A stretch of 64,000 nucleotides of DNA from Fictibacillus terranigra (GCF_030412265.1 NZ_JAUHLN010000004.1:62001-126000); one strand, 5' to 3'. Positions 34,242 to 44,121 are shown, counted from the first letter of the stretch. Notes: generated by a model from the letters alone, not told the origin. A program made the numbers and translations.

Positions 34242-34262
34242 CAGAAAAGGTGGAAAAGAAAT

Positions 34263-34715
34263 ATGATAATTGTAGTAGGCGGAGATCATGCGGGTTATCC
34301 TTTGAAGAGTAAAATTGTAAACGTTATCAAAAACATGGATTATGAGGTTATTGATTGTGGCTGTTTTGATGAAACACCAATAGATTTTCCGGATATCACT
34401 CGGGAAGTGTGCGATAAAATTCTTTCTGGAGAAGCGGAAAAGGCTGTTTTAGTTTGTGGCACAGGAGTGGGCGCTTGTATTGCAGCTAATAAAATTCCCG
34501 GTATCCGTGCAGCTGTATGTCATGATGTACATTCTGCCCATCAATGTGTGGAACACGATGATGTCAATGTCATGTGTATAGGAGCGCAAATTGTTGGCCC
34601 TTGGCTTGCTGGTGATTTAGTCGCCAGTTTCCTGAACGCTGAGTTCAGTACAGATGAAGATTGCAGAAGAAGGGTTGAAAAGCTTAAACAAATGGAGAAC
34701 TATTCACGCCGTTAA
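34263..34715 (+). CDS. RpiB/LacAB-family sugar-phosphate isomerase (150 aa)
   Basis: GGDHAGYPLK at the N-terminus, then the catalytic-Cys segment VLVCGTGVGACIAANKIPGIRAAVCHD and NVMCIGAQIVG. This is the fold and active site of ribose-5-phosphate isomerase B and its relatives. Dedicated catabolic members act on other phosphorylated sugars (for example allose or erythrulose phosphates), which the LacI control and adjacent MFS importer make plausible here. AAGGTGG precedes the ATG. The exact substrate cannot be read. Confidence 0.82.
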   Translation: MIIVVGGDHAGYPLKSKIVNVIKNMDYEVIDCGCFDETPIDFPDITREVCDKILSGEAEKAVLVCGTGVGACIAANKIPGIRAAVCHDVHSAHQCVEHDDVNVMCIGAQIVGPWLAGDLVASFLNAEFSTDEDCRRRVEKLKQMENYSRR

Positions 34716-34752
34716 GTGAGGTTATAAACACCCTATTAAAGGAGGAAGTGAC

Positions 34753-36030
34753 ATGCCTGCTTTGGAAATACCTTCTAATCGTTGGAAACGGATTATTCCA
34801 GTTGCTTTTTTAATGTATACCATTGCTTTTATGGACAGGACCAATATTAGTTTTGGTTTGTTTGGGATGCAAGAGGATTTGGGGATCGATGATAAGGATG
34901 CAGGCCTTGCAGCCGGAGTTTTCTTTTTTGGTTATTTGTTTCTTCAAGTACCGGGCGCTCTGCTGGCACAGAAATGGAGTGCCAAGAAATTCATTTTGAT
35001 TTCTTTGCTTTTCTGGAGTGTTTTTTCAATAGCAACAGGCTTTGTCCAAAATTTTACGCAGCTTCTTATTGTCCGATTTTTGCTGGGGGTAGCCGAGGGC
35101 GGAGTGTCGCCTGCTACTATGATCCTGTTAACAAAATGGTTCCCATTAAATGAAAGGGCAAGGGCCAATGCCTACTGGTATTTATGCATTCCGTTTGCTT
35201 CGATCATTGTGGCTCCATTATCCGGTTTCATCCTTACTCATATGGATTGGCGGTGGATGTTTATAATAGAAGGGATTCCGCCTCTATTATGGGCACTGGT
35301 ATGGTGGTTCACGATTGACGATGAACCGAATCAGGCCAAGTGGATCTCTAAACAGGAGAGGGAATACTTAGAAACAACGTTGGCGGCGGAAAGAAAAGTC
35401 ATTAAAAAAGCTGCACCGCGCATAAAAGACGCTCTAACCAATCGAAATGTTATTCTTTTGCTGCTTGTGTTCTGCTTTCTTCAAGTCGGTTTTTATGGCT
35501 TTGGACTCTGGCTTCCAAAATTAATAGACTCCATATCCTCCGGAAGTTTAATGGTGACCAGTTTGCTCTCCGCTCTTCCTTGGATCGCTGCGATGATCGG
35601 CTCAATTATTAACTCGAAACGCGCAGACCGAACAGGGAATTATAAATGGACGTTAGCGGTGCCGATATTGGCAGGAGCAGGGTGTTTACTGATCTCTGTT
35701 TTATTCGGCCGCAGCAACCCTATCCTGTCGATTTTGTTTTTATGTCTGTGCCTAGGGTTTATGTATTGCTATGGAGTTTTTTGGACAGCGGTTTCAGCCT
35801 ATTTAGCAGACGAGGTGTTATCCGTTGGAATAGGCACCATTAACGCTATAGGGAATTTGGGAGGATTTATTGGTCCTTTTATGGTGGGATATCTCATTTC
35901 AGGAACCGGCAGTTTTCTCTTTGGAATTGTCTTCCTCGTTTCTTCGTTAACCTTATCAGGAATATTGGCATTATTTTTAAAAGAAAGGAACATAGCGGTG
36001 GGTGCGGAGAAGGTAATCATCAGCAGCTAA
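34753..36030 (+). CDS. MFS transporter, ACS family (425 aa)
   Basis: Twelve helices with YTIAFMDRTNISFGLFGMQEDLG at helix 1, the FFFGYLFLQVPGALLAQKWSAKK loop and RFLLGVAEGGVSPATM, which mark the anion:cation symporter family. It sits 37 nt after the rpiB-like gene with AAAGGAGG, so shares the LacI-controlled transcript. It probably imports the sugar or sugar acid that feeds the isomerase. No kinase is in the operon, so the imported compound may already be phosphorylated or be phosphorylated by an enzyme elsewhere. Confidence 0.82.
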   Translation: MPALEIPSNRWKRIIPVAFLMYTIAFMDRTNISFGLFGMQEDLGIDDKDAGLAAGVFFFGYLFLQVPGALLAQKWSAKKFILISLLFWSVFSIATGFVQNFTQLLIVRFLLGVAEGGVSPATMILLTKWFPLNERARANAYWYLCIPFASIIVAPLSGFILTHMDWRWMFIIEGIPPLLWALVWWFTIDDEPNQAKWISKQEREYLETTLAAERKVIKKAAPRIKDALTNRNVILLLLVFCFLQVGFYGFGLWLPKLIDSISSGSLMVTSLLSALPWIAAMIGSIINSKRADRTGNYKWTLAVPILAGAGCLLISVLFGRSNPILSILFLCLCLGFMYCYGVFWTAVSAYLADEVLSVGIGTINAIGNLGGFIGPFMVGYLISGTGSFLFGIVFLVSSLTLSGILALFLKERNIAVGAEKVIISS

Positions 36031-36126
36031 GGGGAACAAAATAATAATCGGTCAAACCGGTGCACGGATTGTCGGATGGGTTGATTCGTCTCTTGATAGG
36101 ATGAGGATGAAAGGAGGGAAATGATA

Positions 36127-36996
36127 GTGGATTCGCTTAAAAGCATGAATGACGCATTACTGTATATAGAGGAAAACCTGGATGATGAGCTCGATTATCG
36201 CGAGGCCGCAAGAAGGGCTTGCTGCTCGGAGTATCATTTTAAACGGATGTTCTCGTTTCTGGCAGGGATCCCGTTATCGGAATATGTTCGCCGCCGCAGA
36301 TTGACACTGGCTGCTTTTGAACTAATGAACGGTAACTGTAAGGTCATTGACGCAGCCGTCAAATATGGATACGGTTCTGCCGACGGTTTTACAAAGGCAT
36401 TCCAGCAGCTGCACGGCGTTACCCCGACAGAAGCAAAGAAGAATGGTCATTCTCTAAAAGCATTTCCGCGTATGTCCTTTCAGTTATCCATTAAGGGAGG
36501 AAATGAGATGAATTATCGGATCGTCGAGAAGGATGCGTTTCATATCGTCGGGATCAAAAAAAGAGTGCCATTGGTCTTTAGCGGGGTGAACCCTGAGATC
36601 GCTGCGATGTGGCAGAGTCTAAACCCGGATATGATCGATGAGTTAAAAGGTTTATCGGATGTCGAGCCAAAAGGGCTGATCAGTGCATCCACTAATTTTT
36701 CGGAGAGGCTAGCCGAGAACAGTGAGCTTGATCATTATATTGGGGCTGCCACGACAGCTGGGTGTCCGGAGCACTTCGAGAGGCTTGATGTAAAACCGTC
36801 TGCATGGGCAGTTTTTGAATCAGTCGGACCTTTTCCTGATACGTTGCAGAACATTTGGGGCCGTATCTATTCCGAGTGGTTCCCCTCATCGTCGTATGAA
36901 CAGGTGGAAGGACCGGAAATTCTCTGGAATGCGGATAAAGACACCTCGTCCAAAACCTTTAGAAGTGAAATCTGGATTCCCGTCAAAAAGAAATAA
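36127..36996 (+). CDS. AraC-family regulator with GyrI-like effector domain (289 aa)
   Basis: An N-terminal two-HTH AraC domain ([37 protein letters not shown], then [20 protein letters not shown]) is fused to a C-terminal GyrI-like effector-binding domain ending [10 protein letters not shown]. The layout is that of Rob/YdeE-type multidrug-responsive regulators. GTG 36127 is 8 nt after AAGGAGGG; the ATG at 36121 is too close to it. No target gene is adjacent in the same direction. Confidence 0.85.
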   Translation: MDSLKSMNDALLYIEENLDDELDYREAARRACCSEYHFKRMFSFLAGIPLSEYVRRRRLTLAAFELMNGNCKVIDAAVKYGYGSADGFTKAFQQLHGVTPTEAKKNGHSLKAFPRMSFQLSIKGGNEMNYRIVEKDAFHIVGIKKRVPLVFSGVNPEIAAMWQSLNPDMIDELKGLSDVEPKGLISASTNFSERLAENSELDHYIGAATTAGCPEHFERLDVKPSAWAVFESVGPFPDTLQNIWGRIYSEWFPSSSYEQVEGPEILWNADKDTSSKTFRSEIWIPVKKK

Positions 36997-37002
36997 CAAG
37001 AG

Positions 37003-37035
37003 AAGCATCGGCCCAAGCAGGCCGATGCTGTTTGT
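37003..37035. terminator. Bidirectional terminator
   Basis: AGCATCGGCC pairs with GGCCGATGCT between the convergent AraC and antiporter genes, followed by a T-rich run. Confidence 0.8.
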
Positions 37036-37036
37036 T

Positions 37037-39061
37037 TTAATGCGGCTGAACGCTCGTTTCCTCGATCCAATACGCCTCCCTGATATTCACCTGTTTACGC
37101 AATTCCCTGATGATGTCGATGGTGATTTCGCCCTCTTCGTAAAGATGCTGAATTTCGTCCCTCTCTGCCTGGAAGGCTTTGATCTGGAGATCTCTTTTCA
37201 TCAGGGAGTAGTGATTGGATTCCTCTCCTTTTTTCGCCAGCTTGAACTGCCGGATGAGGCGATTGTATTCCCCGATGACCGCTAAATAACTATTTTTATT
37301 TTCAGGAGTGATATGGTTCCTTAAATAGTGAATGGCTGCTTTCGCCATGCTCACTTTTAGCTTCACCAGCTTTTTTGTCCTTGCGCGACGCGTTTTTTTA
37401 CGTTCTTTATGTTTGGGTATAAAAAGCTTTAGCAAGGCAAACAAGCCGCGTTTAAAAAGCGTCCAAAGGAACAATCTCCTGTATTGCATCCGGTTGGTTC
37501 GGGAGAGCCGCCTTCTCTGGATATGTTCCTCGATGAGATGCGCTGTCTCCCGGTCAACCTCCCCGGCTCTTTTTACATGTACATAGTAGCGGACTTCCGC
37601 TTCGAGTGCCGTAAGCCGTGCCTCGTTTTCTTCCCGTTTCATTTGCTCCGAACTCTTTTCACTTACCTCATTGCGTACCGTATTGTAATTGTTGATGACG
37701 GAAATGGCCGCGCTCCGGTTCACATCGGTTATGGATTCCTCGATCGAATGGATGGCTGCGTCGATGGTCCGGAGCGCTGCTTTCCTTTCCATTTCCTCTT
37801 TCAGCGTATTACGGTCGCCTTTTTCCGTTCGTGAAAGAACCGGCAGAAAAACACTGGCTGCGATCAATGTAAACAAGATCACACCGGCTGCGATAAAGAG
37901 GATCAATGAACGCTCCGGAAAGGGAGCTCCTCCCGCAATGACAAAGGGAATCGTAAATGCACCAGCAAGGGTAACCGCCCCTCGTACTCCGGAAATCGTA
38001 AGGATGGATATCGCTCTCAGAGACTGCATGTGAGGCTTCTTTTTTTCCATCCATCCCCTCCACGTGGCCGAAATCCACAAAAAGCGAAGAAGAATCAACG
38101 CCACGGAAATGATGAGAATGTACCCCGTAACCTGCCAGTTATTGAAGAGGGGATCCTCAAGGATTTCATTGATCACGCTTGGAATCTGCAAGCCGAGCAG
38201 CACAAATACCAGTCCGTTTAATATGTAGATGAGAACGGTCCAGGTGCTTTCGGAAACAATTTGCAATTTTCCAGCGGGAATCCGGCTGCGTTCCTGATGG
38301 ATGGCATGGATAATCCCGGCGGCAACGACCGATAGGATCCCCGAGAGATGGAAATGTTCGATGATGTAAAAGATAAAAAAGGGCGTAAGGAGCTGGATGA
38401 GCATATGGATCGTCACATCCTCCATACCGAGCCTCCGAATAAACGTCCTCAACTGGATGATCACGATAGCCAATAACGCACCGCCGAGGAACCCTCCAAT
38501 TGAAATCACGACAAAACTTCCGCTGGCCTGTGCCAATGAAAAAGCGCCGGTCACCGTTGCGGCAACGGCAAATTTAAAAGCGACCAACCCGGAGGCATCG
38601 TTCATTAATCCTTCGCCTTCAAGAACGTGCATGATCGGCTTCGGAATCTTTACCCTGGCCGAGATCGAGCTTACAGCCACCACATCGGTAGGGGATAGAA
38701 TCGCTGCAAGGGCAAAGGCTGCTGGCCATGGAATCGTTGGTATGAGCCAATGGATCAAGCTTCCGATCACCAAGACCGTGAGAAACACGAGACCGAGGGC
38801 GAGCAACAGGATGGGTTTACGGTGCTTCCATAAATCCTGCCTCGAAACATGCCTTCCGTCGTGGAAGAGCAATGGCGCGATAAAGAGAATAAAAAATAAT
38901 TCCGGCTCCAGAGGAATTTGTAACCCCAAGGGAAGGGAAGCGAGCGTTACGCCCAATGCAATCTGGACGAGCGGCACCGGTATGTATGGCAAAAGGTGAT
39001 TGATTAAGCTGGATAGCCCGATCAGGGACAGGAGCAATAAAATAACGAGAAAAAACTCCAT
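37037..39061 (-). CDS. CPA1-family Na+(K+)/H+ antiporter, NhaK-like (674 aa)
   Basis: About twelve helices in the first 420 residues with the CPA1 features FIAPLLFHDGRH, LSPTDVVAVSS (ion-binding Asp), EGLMNDASGLVAFK and SGVRGAVTLAGAFTIPF. A long cytoplasmic C-terminal tail of about 250 charged residues with probable coiled coil follows, as in NhaK/YvgP. ATG 39061 lies after AAAGGAGG. Exchanges monovalent cations for protons and so supports pH and salt tolerance. Ion preference is not readable. Confidence 0.85.
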   Translation of the reverse strand: MEFFLVILLLLSLIGLSSLINHLLPYIPVPLVQIALGVTLASLPLGLQIPLEPELFFILFIAPLLFHDGRHVSRQDLWKHRKPILLLALGLVFLTVLVIGSLIHWLIPTIPWPAAFALAAILSPTDVVAVSSISARVKIPKPIMHVLEGEGLMNDASGLVAFKFAVAATVTGAFSLAQASGSFVVISIGGFLGGALLAIVIIQLRTFIRRLGMEDVTIHMLIQLLTPFFIFYIIEHFHLSGILSVVAAGIIHAIHQERSRIPAGKLQIVSESTWTVLIYILNGLVFVLLGLQIPSVINEILEDPLFNNWQVTGYILIISVALILLRFLWISATWRGWMEKKKPHMQSLRAISILTISGVRGAVTLAGAFTIPFVIAGGAPFPERSLILFIAAGVILFTLIAASVFLPVLSRTEKGDRNTLKEEMERKAALRTIDAAIHSIEESITDVNRSAAISVINNYNTVRNEVSEKSSEQMKREENEARLTALEAEVRYYVHVKRAGEVDRETAHLIEEHIQRRRLSRTNRMQYRRLFLWTLFKRGLFALLKLFIPKHKERKKTRRARTKKLVKLKVSMAKAAIHYLRNHITPENKNSYLAVIGEYNRLIRQFKLAKKGEESNHYSLMKRDLQIKAFQAERDEIQHLYEEGEITIDIIRELRKQVNIREAYWIEETSVQPH

Positions 39062-39185
39062 GATCTGCCTCCTTTCATATTCAGTTTGTACCTCAAATGT
39101 GTTTTTCATTGTACATCTTTGCCTGTTATTTTTTGCGGGAATCATGGCTTTTTATCTGAAGATTTTTGATGGTAAAATATGTTGG

Positions 39186-39428
39186 ATGCTGGAGAGGAAG
39201 TCAATTGGAAGAATTGAAATAGGCAAGAACAAACGCCGCCTTTTATTATTTGCCATCATACCTCTTTCCATTGTTGGTTATCTATTCGCTGTCTACAAGG
39301 AATCACTGTTCTACTTGTACGAATGGATGTTAATGCTTCTTTTCGCAGCTTCCATTATTTTAGCGGTTATCAGTATGATTAAAATAAAAAGCTTTTTAAA
39401 ATGGATTTCTGCATCCATCCTGGCCTAA
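39186..39428 (+). CDS. Possible small membrane protein (80 aa)
   Basis: A short frame with two hydrophobic segments (LLLFAIIPLSIVGYLFAV and WMLMLLFAASIILAVI) separated by a short loop. It is open further upstream without a good ribosome site, so the start is uncertain. It lies between the divergent antiporter gene and the S-box. No family recognised; it could be a real small protein or chance. Confidence 0.35.
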   Translation: MLERKSIGRIEIGKNKRRLLLFAIIPLSIVGYLFAVYKESLFYLYEWMLMLLFAASIILAVISMIKIKSFLKWISASILA

Positions 39429-39516
39429 TTCCAACCTTTCTACTATGAATGCCATTGACAATGGAGGATAATCGCTTTATTATTAAAAATGTTCTAATAA
39501 TAATTACATATCCGTT

Positions 39517-39668
39517 CTTATCAAGAGAGACTGAGGGATTAGGCCCTATGACGTCCGGCAACCTCCATTTTGGAAAGGTGCCACTTCCTGCAGAATGAAG
39601 TCATTCTGAAAGATAAGGTGATTGAATGTATAATCCAATGCCTCTTTCATGATGAAAGAGGCATTTTT
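39517..39668 (+). promoter_or_regulatory. SAM-I (S-box) riboswitch with terminator, metNIQ leader
   Basis: The aptamer runs from CTTATCAAGAGAG (39517) through GACTGAGGGA, GGCCC.ATGA..CCGGCAACC and AAGGTGCCA.TTCCTGCAG to GATAAG (39617), all core S-box sequences. An intrinsic terminator follows (39637-39668, AATGCCTCTTTC with GAAAGAGGCATT, then T). SAM binding should terminate transcription of the methionine importer. Confidence 0.95.
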
Positions 39669-39695
39669 GGTTGGAAAGAAAGAGGGGGTTGTAAC

Positions 39696-40709
39696 TTGAT
39701 TGAAGTGAGAAATCTGGTGAAGGTGTATCGATCAAAGAAAAAAGAGATCGTAGGGGTCAACAATGTTTCCTTATCCGTCAAGGCGGGGGAGATCTATGGC
39801 ATCATCGGATACAGCGGCGCCGGCAAAAGCTCCCTGTTACGGTGTTTGAACCTTTTGGAGAAGCCGACATCCGGCGAGGTAGAAATTGATGGGGTCAATC
39901 TGCCTTCACTAAAAGGAGAAGACTTAAGAAAAGCGCGGTTAAAGATTGGGATGATCTTTCAGCACTTTCATCTCGTCAGTTCAAAAACCGTCTATGAAAA
40001 TATTGCATTTGCCTTAAAAGCAGCAGGCAAATCGAAGGATGAGGCGGAGAAGAGAGTATTGGAGCTATTGGATCTCGTCGGTCTTGCGGATAAGAAGGAA
40101 CAATATCCGGCTCAATTGAGCGGCGGGCAGAAGCAAAGGGTCGGAATTGCCAGGGCGCTCGCCAATAACCCGAAGGTCCTATTATGTGATGAGGCAACGT
40201 CAGCACTCGATCCGAGTACAACGAAATCCATCCTCAACCTGCTAAAGGACATTAACCGAAAGCTGGGATTGACCATCGTTTTGATCACGCATGAAATGGA
40301 AGTGGTGAAGGAGATCTGCCACAAGGTTGCCGTTATGCAAAACGGTGAAGTGATTGAGGAAGGCGGAGTCTATGACATCTTCTCCAATCCTCAGGAACCA
40401 TTGACCAAAGATTTCATCAACAGTATCCTGCAGTTTGAACTGCCTCAGCAGCTCATCCAAAACCGTAAAGGGAAGATCATCAGGATTCAGTTCAAGGGCG
40501 AGATTGCAGAAGAATCGGTAGTGTCTGAGCTCTTCCAGAAATACAAGGTCAAAGGGAACATCCTGCATGGAAAGATTGAGTACATACAGGAGATCCCGCT
40601 CGGTATTTTCATTATGGAGCTTACCGGTGAAGATTCTGAAGTAGAGAGAGCGATCGAATATATTACGGAGAAAACAAGGAGTCTGGAGGTGGTGCATGAT
40701 GTCGCTTGA
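39696..40709 (+). CDS. metN: Methionine ABC importer, ATP-binding protein MetN (337 aa)
   Basis: Walker A GYSGAGKSSLLR, signature LSGGQKQRVGIARAL and Walker B VLLCDEATSALD are all intact. The C-terminal NIL (ACT-like) domain, which senses methionine in the transporter, is present from about residue 260 (GKIIRIQFKGE...). TTG 39696 follows AGAGGGGG; the open frame upstream belongs to the riboswitch. First gene of metNIQ under S-box control. Confidence 0.93.
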   Translation: MIEVRNLVKVYRSKKKEIVGVNNVSLSVKAGEIYGIIGYSGAGKSSLLRCLNLLEKPTSGEVEIDGVNLPSLKGEDLRKARLKIGMIFQHFHLVSSKTVYENIAFALKAAGKSKDEAEKRVLELLDLVGLADKKEQYPAQLSGGQKQRVGIARALANNPKVLLCDEATSALDPSTTKSILNLLKDINRKLGLTIVLITHEMEVVKEICHKVAVMQNGEVIEEGGVYDIFSNPQEPLTKDFINSILQFELPQQLIQNRKGKIIRIQFKGEIAEESVVSELFQKYKVKGNILHGKIEYIQEIPLGIFIMELTGEDSEVERAIEYITEKTRSLEVVHDVA

Positions 40710-41364
40710 TTCACTGGTGCAGCTTCTTCCGGATTTAAACAAGGCGTTCTTCCAAACGCTTTATATGGTAGGCATCTCTTTAGCCGTGGCCATCATCATC
40801 GGGCTCCCGCTTGGTGTATTGCTTTTTGTCACGGATAAAGGATTATTCCTTGAAAACTCGGCTGTGAAAAGTATTACCGGATGGATCGTCAACCTGATAC
40901 GTTCCATTCCGTACATTATTCTTTTGGTGGCGCTGTTGCCGTTAACGGATTTGCTGACGGGGACAACGATTGGGCCGACTGCGGCTTCTGTATCCCTCTC
41001 TGTTGCCGCGATTCCCTTTTTTGCAAGGATGGTTGAAACCTCGCTTCGGGAAATCGATAAGGGAGTGATCGAATCGTCGGTTGCAGTCGGGGCAACCTCA
41101 TGGATGATCATTAAGGATGTGCTTCTGCCAGAAGCCAAACCTGGCCTCATTCAAGGATTGACGATCACGACAATCTCTTTGGTCGGTTATTCGGCCATGG
41201 CAGGGATTGTCGGAGGGGGAGGAATCGGGGACCTGGCCATCCGGTTTGGTTACTATCGCTACGATAATACTGTCATGATCACTACCGTAGTCGTTCTGAT
41301 TCTACTCGTACAAATCATTCAATTGGCCGGAGATAGGATCTCCAAACTCGTAGACAAGAGATAA
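40696..41364 (+). CDS. metI: Methionine ABC importer permease MetI (222 aa)
   Basis: Five membrane helices with the permease coupling loop (SVAVGATSWMIIKDVLLPEAKPG) and the end motif SAMAGIVGGGGIGDLAIRFGYYRYD typical of MetI. It overlaps metN by 14 nt; GGAGGTGG lies before two adjacent ATGs (40696 and 40699). Forms the membrane channel of the D/L-methionine importer with MetN and MetQ. Confidence 0.93.
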   Translation: MMSLDSLVQLLPDLNKAFFQTLYMVGISLAVAIIIGLPLGVLLFVTDKGLFLENSAVKSITGWIVNLIRSIPYIILLVALLPLTDLLTGTTIGPTAASVSLSVAAIPFFARMVETSLREIDKGVIESSVAVGATSWMIIKDVLLPEAKPGLIQGLTITTISLVGYSAMAGIVGGGGIGDLAIRFGYYRYDNTVMITTVVVLILLVQIIQLAGDRISKLVDKR

Positions 41365-41385
41365 AACAATAGGGGAGAGAAACCA

Positions 41386-42213
41386 ATGAAAAAGTTTACT
41401 TCAGCACTCATTCTACTATTCGCTATTGCTGTGCTTTCAGCGTGCGGATCAACCTCCAGCGGATCATCAGGCGCGGGAGACAAGAAGGACATCAGCATTG
41501 GAGCAACAGCCGGACCTTACAGTGATATGGTATCGAAAGCGATCAAACCTGAACTGGAGAAGAAGGGTTATAACGTTAAGGTGGTCGAGTTCAGTGATTA
41601 CATTCAGCCGAACCTGTCATTAGCCAAAGGATCCATTGATGCGAACCTGTTCCAGCACAAGATCTATATGGAGAATTTCGCAAAAGAAAAGAATTTAAAG
41701 CTTTCTGAGCTGATTATTGTACCAACTGCGCCAATGGGCGTTTATTCCGATAAATTCAAAAAGATGGAAGACATCAAAAACGGCAGCACGGTGGCCATTG
41801 CCAACGATCCTGTTAACCTTGCCAGAACGCTGATCATGTTCCAGGATGCCGGACTCATCACCATTAAAAAAGGTGTTAATCCATTAACTGCTTCAGAAAA
41901 AGACGTTCAGGACAATCCGAAGAAATTGCAGTTCAAACCGCTTGAAGCTGCGCAATTGCCAAGAGCTGTCGGGAGTGCAGATGTATCAGCCGTTCCTGGT
42001 AACTTTGCCCTCGCTGCAAAAATGAACTTGCAGGATGCACTGTTCCTTGAGAACATGCCGGATCAATACCGCAACCGAGTAGTTGTAAACACAAAGGATG
42101 TTGACTCGAAATTCGCGAAAGACATCAAAAAGGTTGTGGAATCCAAAGCCTTTGAACAAACCATTGATAAAGAATTTAAAGGGTTCGGGAAACCGGAGTG
42201 GATGAAGAAGTAA
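41386..42213 (+). CDS. metQ: Methionine-binding lipoprotein MetQ (275 aa)
   Basis: A lipoprotein signal peptide with lipobox LSAC (Cys20) is followed by the NlpA/MetQ domain: GATAGPYSDMV, IDANLFQHKIYMENF and VAIANDPVNLARTL. It binds methionine outside the membrane and delivers it to MetNI. It lies 21 nt after metI with GGGGAG, and a strong terminator closes the operon. Confidence 0.93.
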   Translation: MKKFTSALILLFAIAVLSACGSTSSGSSGAGDKKDISIGATAGPYSDMVSKAIKPELEKKGYNVKVVEFSDYIQPNLSLAKGSIDANLFQHKIYMENFAKEKNLKLSELIIVPTAPMGVYSDKFKKMEDIKNGSTVAIANDPVNLARTLIMFQDAGLITIKKGVNPLTASEKDVQDNPKKLQFKPLEAAQLPRAVGSADVSAVPGNFALAAKMNLQDALFLENMPDQYRNRVVVNTKDVDSKFAKDIKKVVESKAFEQTIDKEFKGFGKPEWMKK

Positions 42214-42223
42214 GTTTGTTGTA

Positions 42224-42269
42224 GAAAGGAAAAAGCAGTCTAACAAGAGTTAGGCTGCTTTTTCCTTTC
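42224..42269. terminator. Terminator of metNIQ
   Basis: A stem of about 20 bp, GAAAGGAAAAAGCAG with CTGCTTTTTCCTTTC plus an inner CTAAC/GTTAG, serving both strands. Confidence 0.85.
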
Positions 42270-42301
42270 CCAGTTTTTCTATTGGTTCCGTTTTGAAATG
42301 C

Positions 42302-43053
42302 TTAATCTGTTGCAGCTGCGAATGATTCTGCAGCGGTCGAATGAAAGTACGCAAGGCCAGTCTGTTGTGCCTCCAGCATATTCCGATGAAAATCATCATC
42401 TGGGAAAAACCTTGCCTGTGTGGCATAATCTTTATGAGTAATCTGTTGGCCTTGTTTATTTAAGACATCGATATGATCGCGAATCAGGCCTCTTACGATC
42501 TTGTCATCGATTTTCAATCCTGATCGAAGGGCACTTGACATGCCATTCATAAATCGTTGTGCTTCAATAGCGGTTTCATTCATCGTTTCAACATCAATCG
42601 TAGTATTGTCGAGTAAATCGTAATCGTACGTCTCTTTCAAATATTGATTTTGCTCAACGAATGCTTCCTTCCATTCATTTTCTGTATTAAATCCTTTAAA
42701 CATGTCTGTTTTGTCCATAGCTTCTCCTCTCTCAGAACAACCAATCGATTCGTCCAGTGTCTGATCAAACGATCAAGTCTCAGCTTGCGGGCAAGGAGCA
42801 GTTCTTTCCGGCTGGACAATATCGATAATCGCTCCGGTTCACCTTCAAGCAGCTGCTTGATTTTCTCCAGCGGAAAATCAAGCTCCCTGTAAAATAATAT
42901 TTGCTGCAAACGCTCCAGTTCTTTCATTCCATACAAGCGGTAACCTGCCTCGTTCGTCTCGCATGGCAGTAAAAGTCCGATCTTGTGATAGTGATGTAAT
43001 GTCTTGACTGTAACGTTCGATAGATCTGCAATCTCTTTTACCGTATAGAGCAT
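42302..43053 (-). pseudogene. MerR-TipAS multidrug-sensing regulator, frameshifted between domains
   Basis: From ATG 43053 (8 nt after AAGGAG) a MerR HTH (YTVKEIADLSNVTVKTLHHYHKIGLL) and coiled-coil helix run to about 42765. A one-base deletion there shifts the frame, which then stops at 42637. The TipAS antibiotic-binding domain continues in another frame (to NMLEAQQTGLAYFHSTAAE) down to 42302. That second frame has its own ATG at 42718 with AGGAG about 6 nt upstream, so the drug-binding domain alone could still be made. Confidence 0.78.
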
Positions 43054-43190
43054 TGGATTCACTCCTTTCTTGTATTTAGCTTAAGGGCTCCCCTTAGGTT
43101 AGAGTCAAGAGCTGGAGATCTGTTTTTTTAATAAAATTTAGGATGAACATTTCGTAAACCAATATATAAGAGAGCGGGTGAATCCATCAG

Positions 43191-44105
43191 ATGGATGAGA
43201 AGGATTGTTTAATATTACAGTACTTGTATGAGAACGCGAATTTAACGAAAGCAGCAGAACGCTTTTATATGACACAGCCTGCTCTCACTTATCGGCTGCG
43301 CCAAATCGAGAAGGAATTTCAAATTGTGATATTCAGCAAAAATGGGAAGAACATGAAGATGACTCCTGCTGGTGAATATTTGGTCGGCTATGCGAAAAGG
43401 ATCCTTATGGATTTACGGAGTACAAGAGAGTACTTACTCAACATGGGAAATGAAGTTCAGGGAAGTTTGAAAATAGGTGTAAGCAGTAACTTTGGGCTCT
43501 ATAATTTGCCTTCGATTCTGGAATATTTAGTGAATCAGTACCCAAATCTTCATGTGAATGTGGATACAGGGTTCAGCACGGAAATCGTGGATCTGCTGAT
43601 GGAAGGGGAAATTGATGTTTCCATCGTTAAAGGTGAATACAACTGGCCGGATCAAAAGTATTTGCTGAGCGAGGAAAACATTTGCCTCATATCGAAGAAC
43701 AAACTTGATCTTCATAAACTTCCTCAGCTGCCCTTGATTAATCGAAAAGAACCCACTGTTTTAATGAAGTATAAAAATTTGCCCATCCGTCCTTTAGATC
43801 AAAGCATTCAATGCTGGTGGAACGAACAATTTGATGAACCGCCTCTCATTACGATGCAATTGGATAGTTATGAGACCAGTAAAGAAATGGTGAAAAAAGG
43901 GCTGGGGTATGCAATTATTCCAAAGGTATTTCTGAAAGACAGTGATGATTTATATTGTCATCCATTGATTTTCAAGGACGGCCAGGAATTAACAAGAAGA
44001 ACGTGGATGTTATACAGGCAATCATCCATGCAATTAGCGGCCATTTCTACATTTGTGAATTATATTAAAGAAATTTATAAACTTGAACATGCAAGGAGTA
44101 CATGA
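43191..44105 (+). CDS. LysR-family transcriptional regulator (304 aa)
   Basis: An N-terminal HTH (LYENANLTKAAERFYMTQPALTYRLRQIEKEF) and a full substrate-binding domain starting at GSLKIGVSSNFGLYNLPSILEYL. ATG 43191 follows GAGCGGG with ordinary spacing. It is upstream of and codirectional with an M20 hydrolase/YfcC/M28 peptidase cluster, and a terminator separates them, so it probably activates that cluster in response to a peptide or acyl amino acid. Confidence 0.85.
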   Translation: MDEKDCLILQYLYENANLTKAAERFYMTQPALTYRLRQIEKEFQIVIFSKNGKNMKMTPAGEYLVGYAKRILMDLRSTREYLLNMGNEVQGSLKIGVSSNFGLYNLPSILEYLVNQYPNLHVNVDTGFSTEIVDLLMEGEIDVSIVKGEYNWPDQKYLLSEENICLISKNKLDLHKLPQLPLINRKEPTVLMKYKNLPIRPLDQSIQCWWNEQFDEPPLITMQLDSYETSKEMVKKGLGYAIIPKVFLKDSDDLYCHPLIFKDGQELTRRTWMLYRQSSMQLAAISTFVNYIKEIYKLEHARST

Positions 44106-44121
44106 TTGCTGAAGATTTAAG

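Noticed and set aside
39000-39185. N-terminal extension of the small membrane ORF back to 39000
   Set aside because: It would run antisense into the antiporter gene and has no ribosome site; only the part after 39186 has membrane-protein character.
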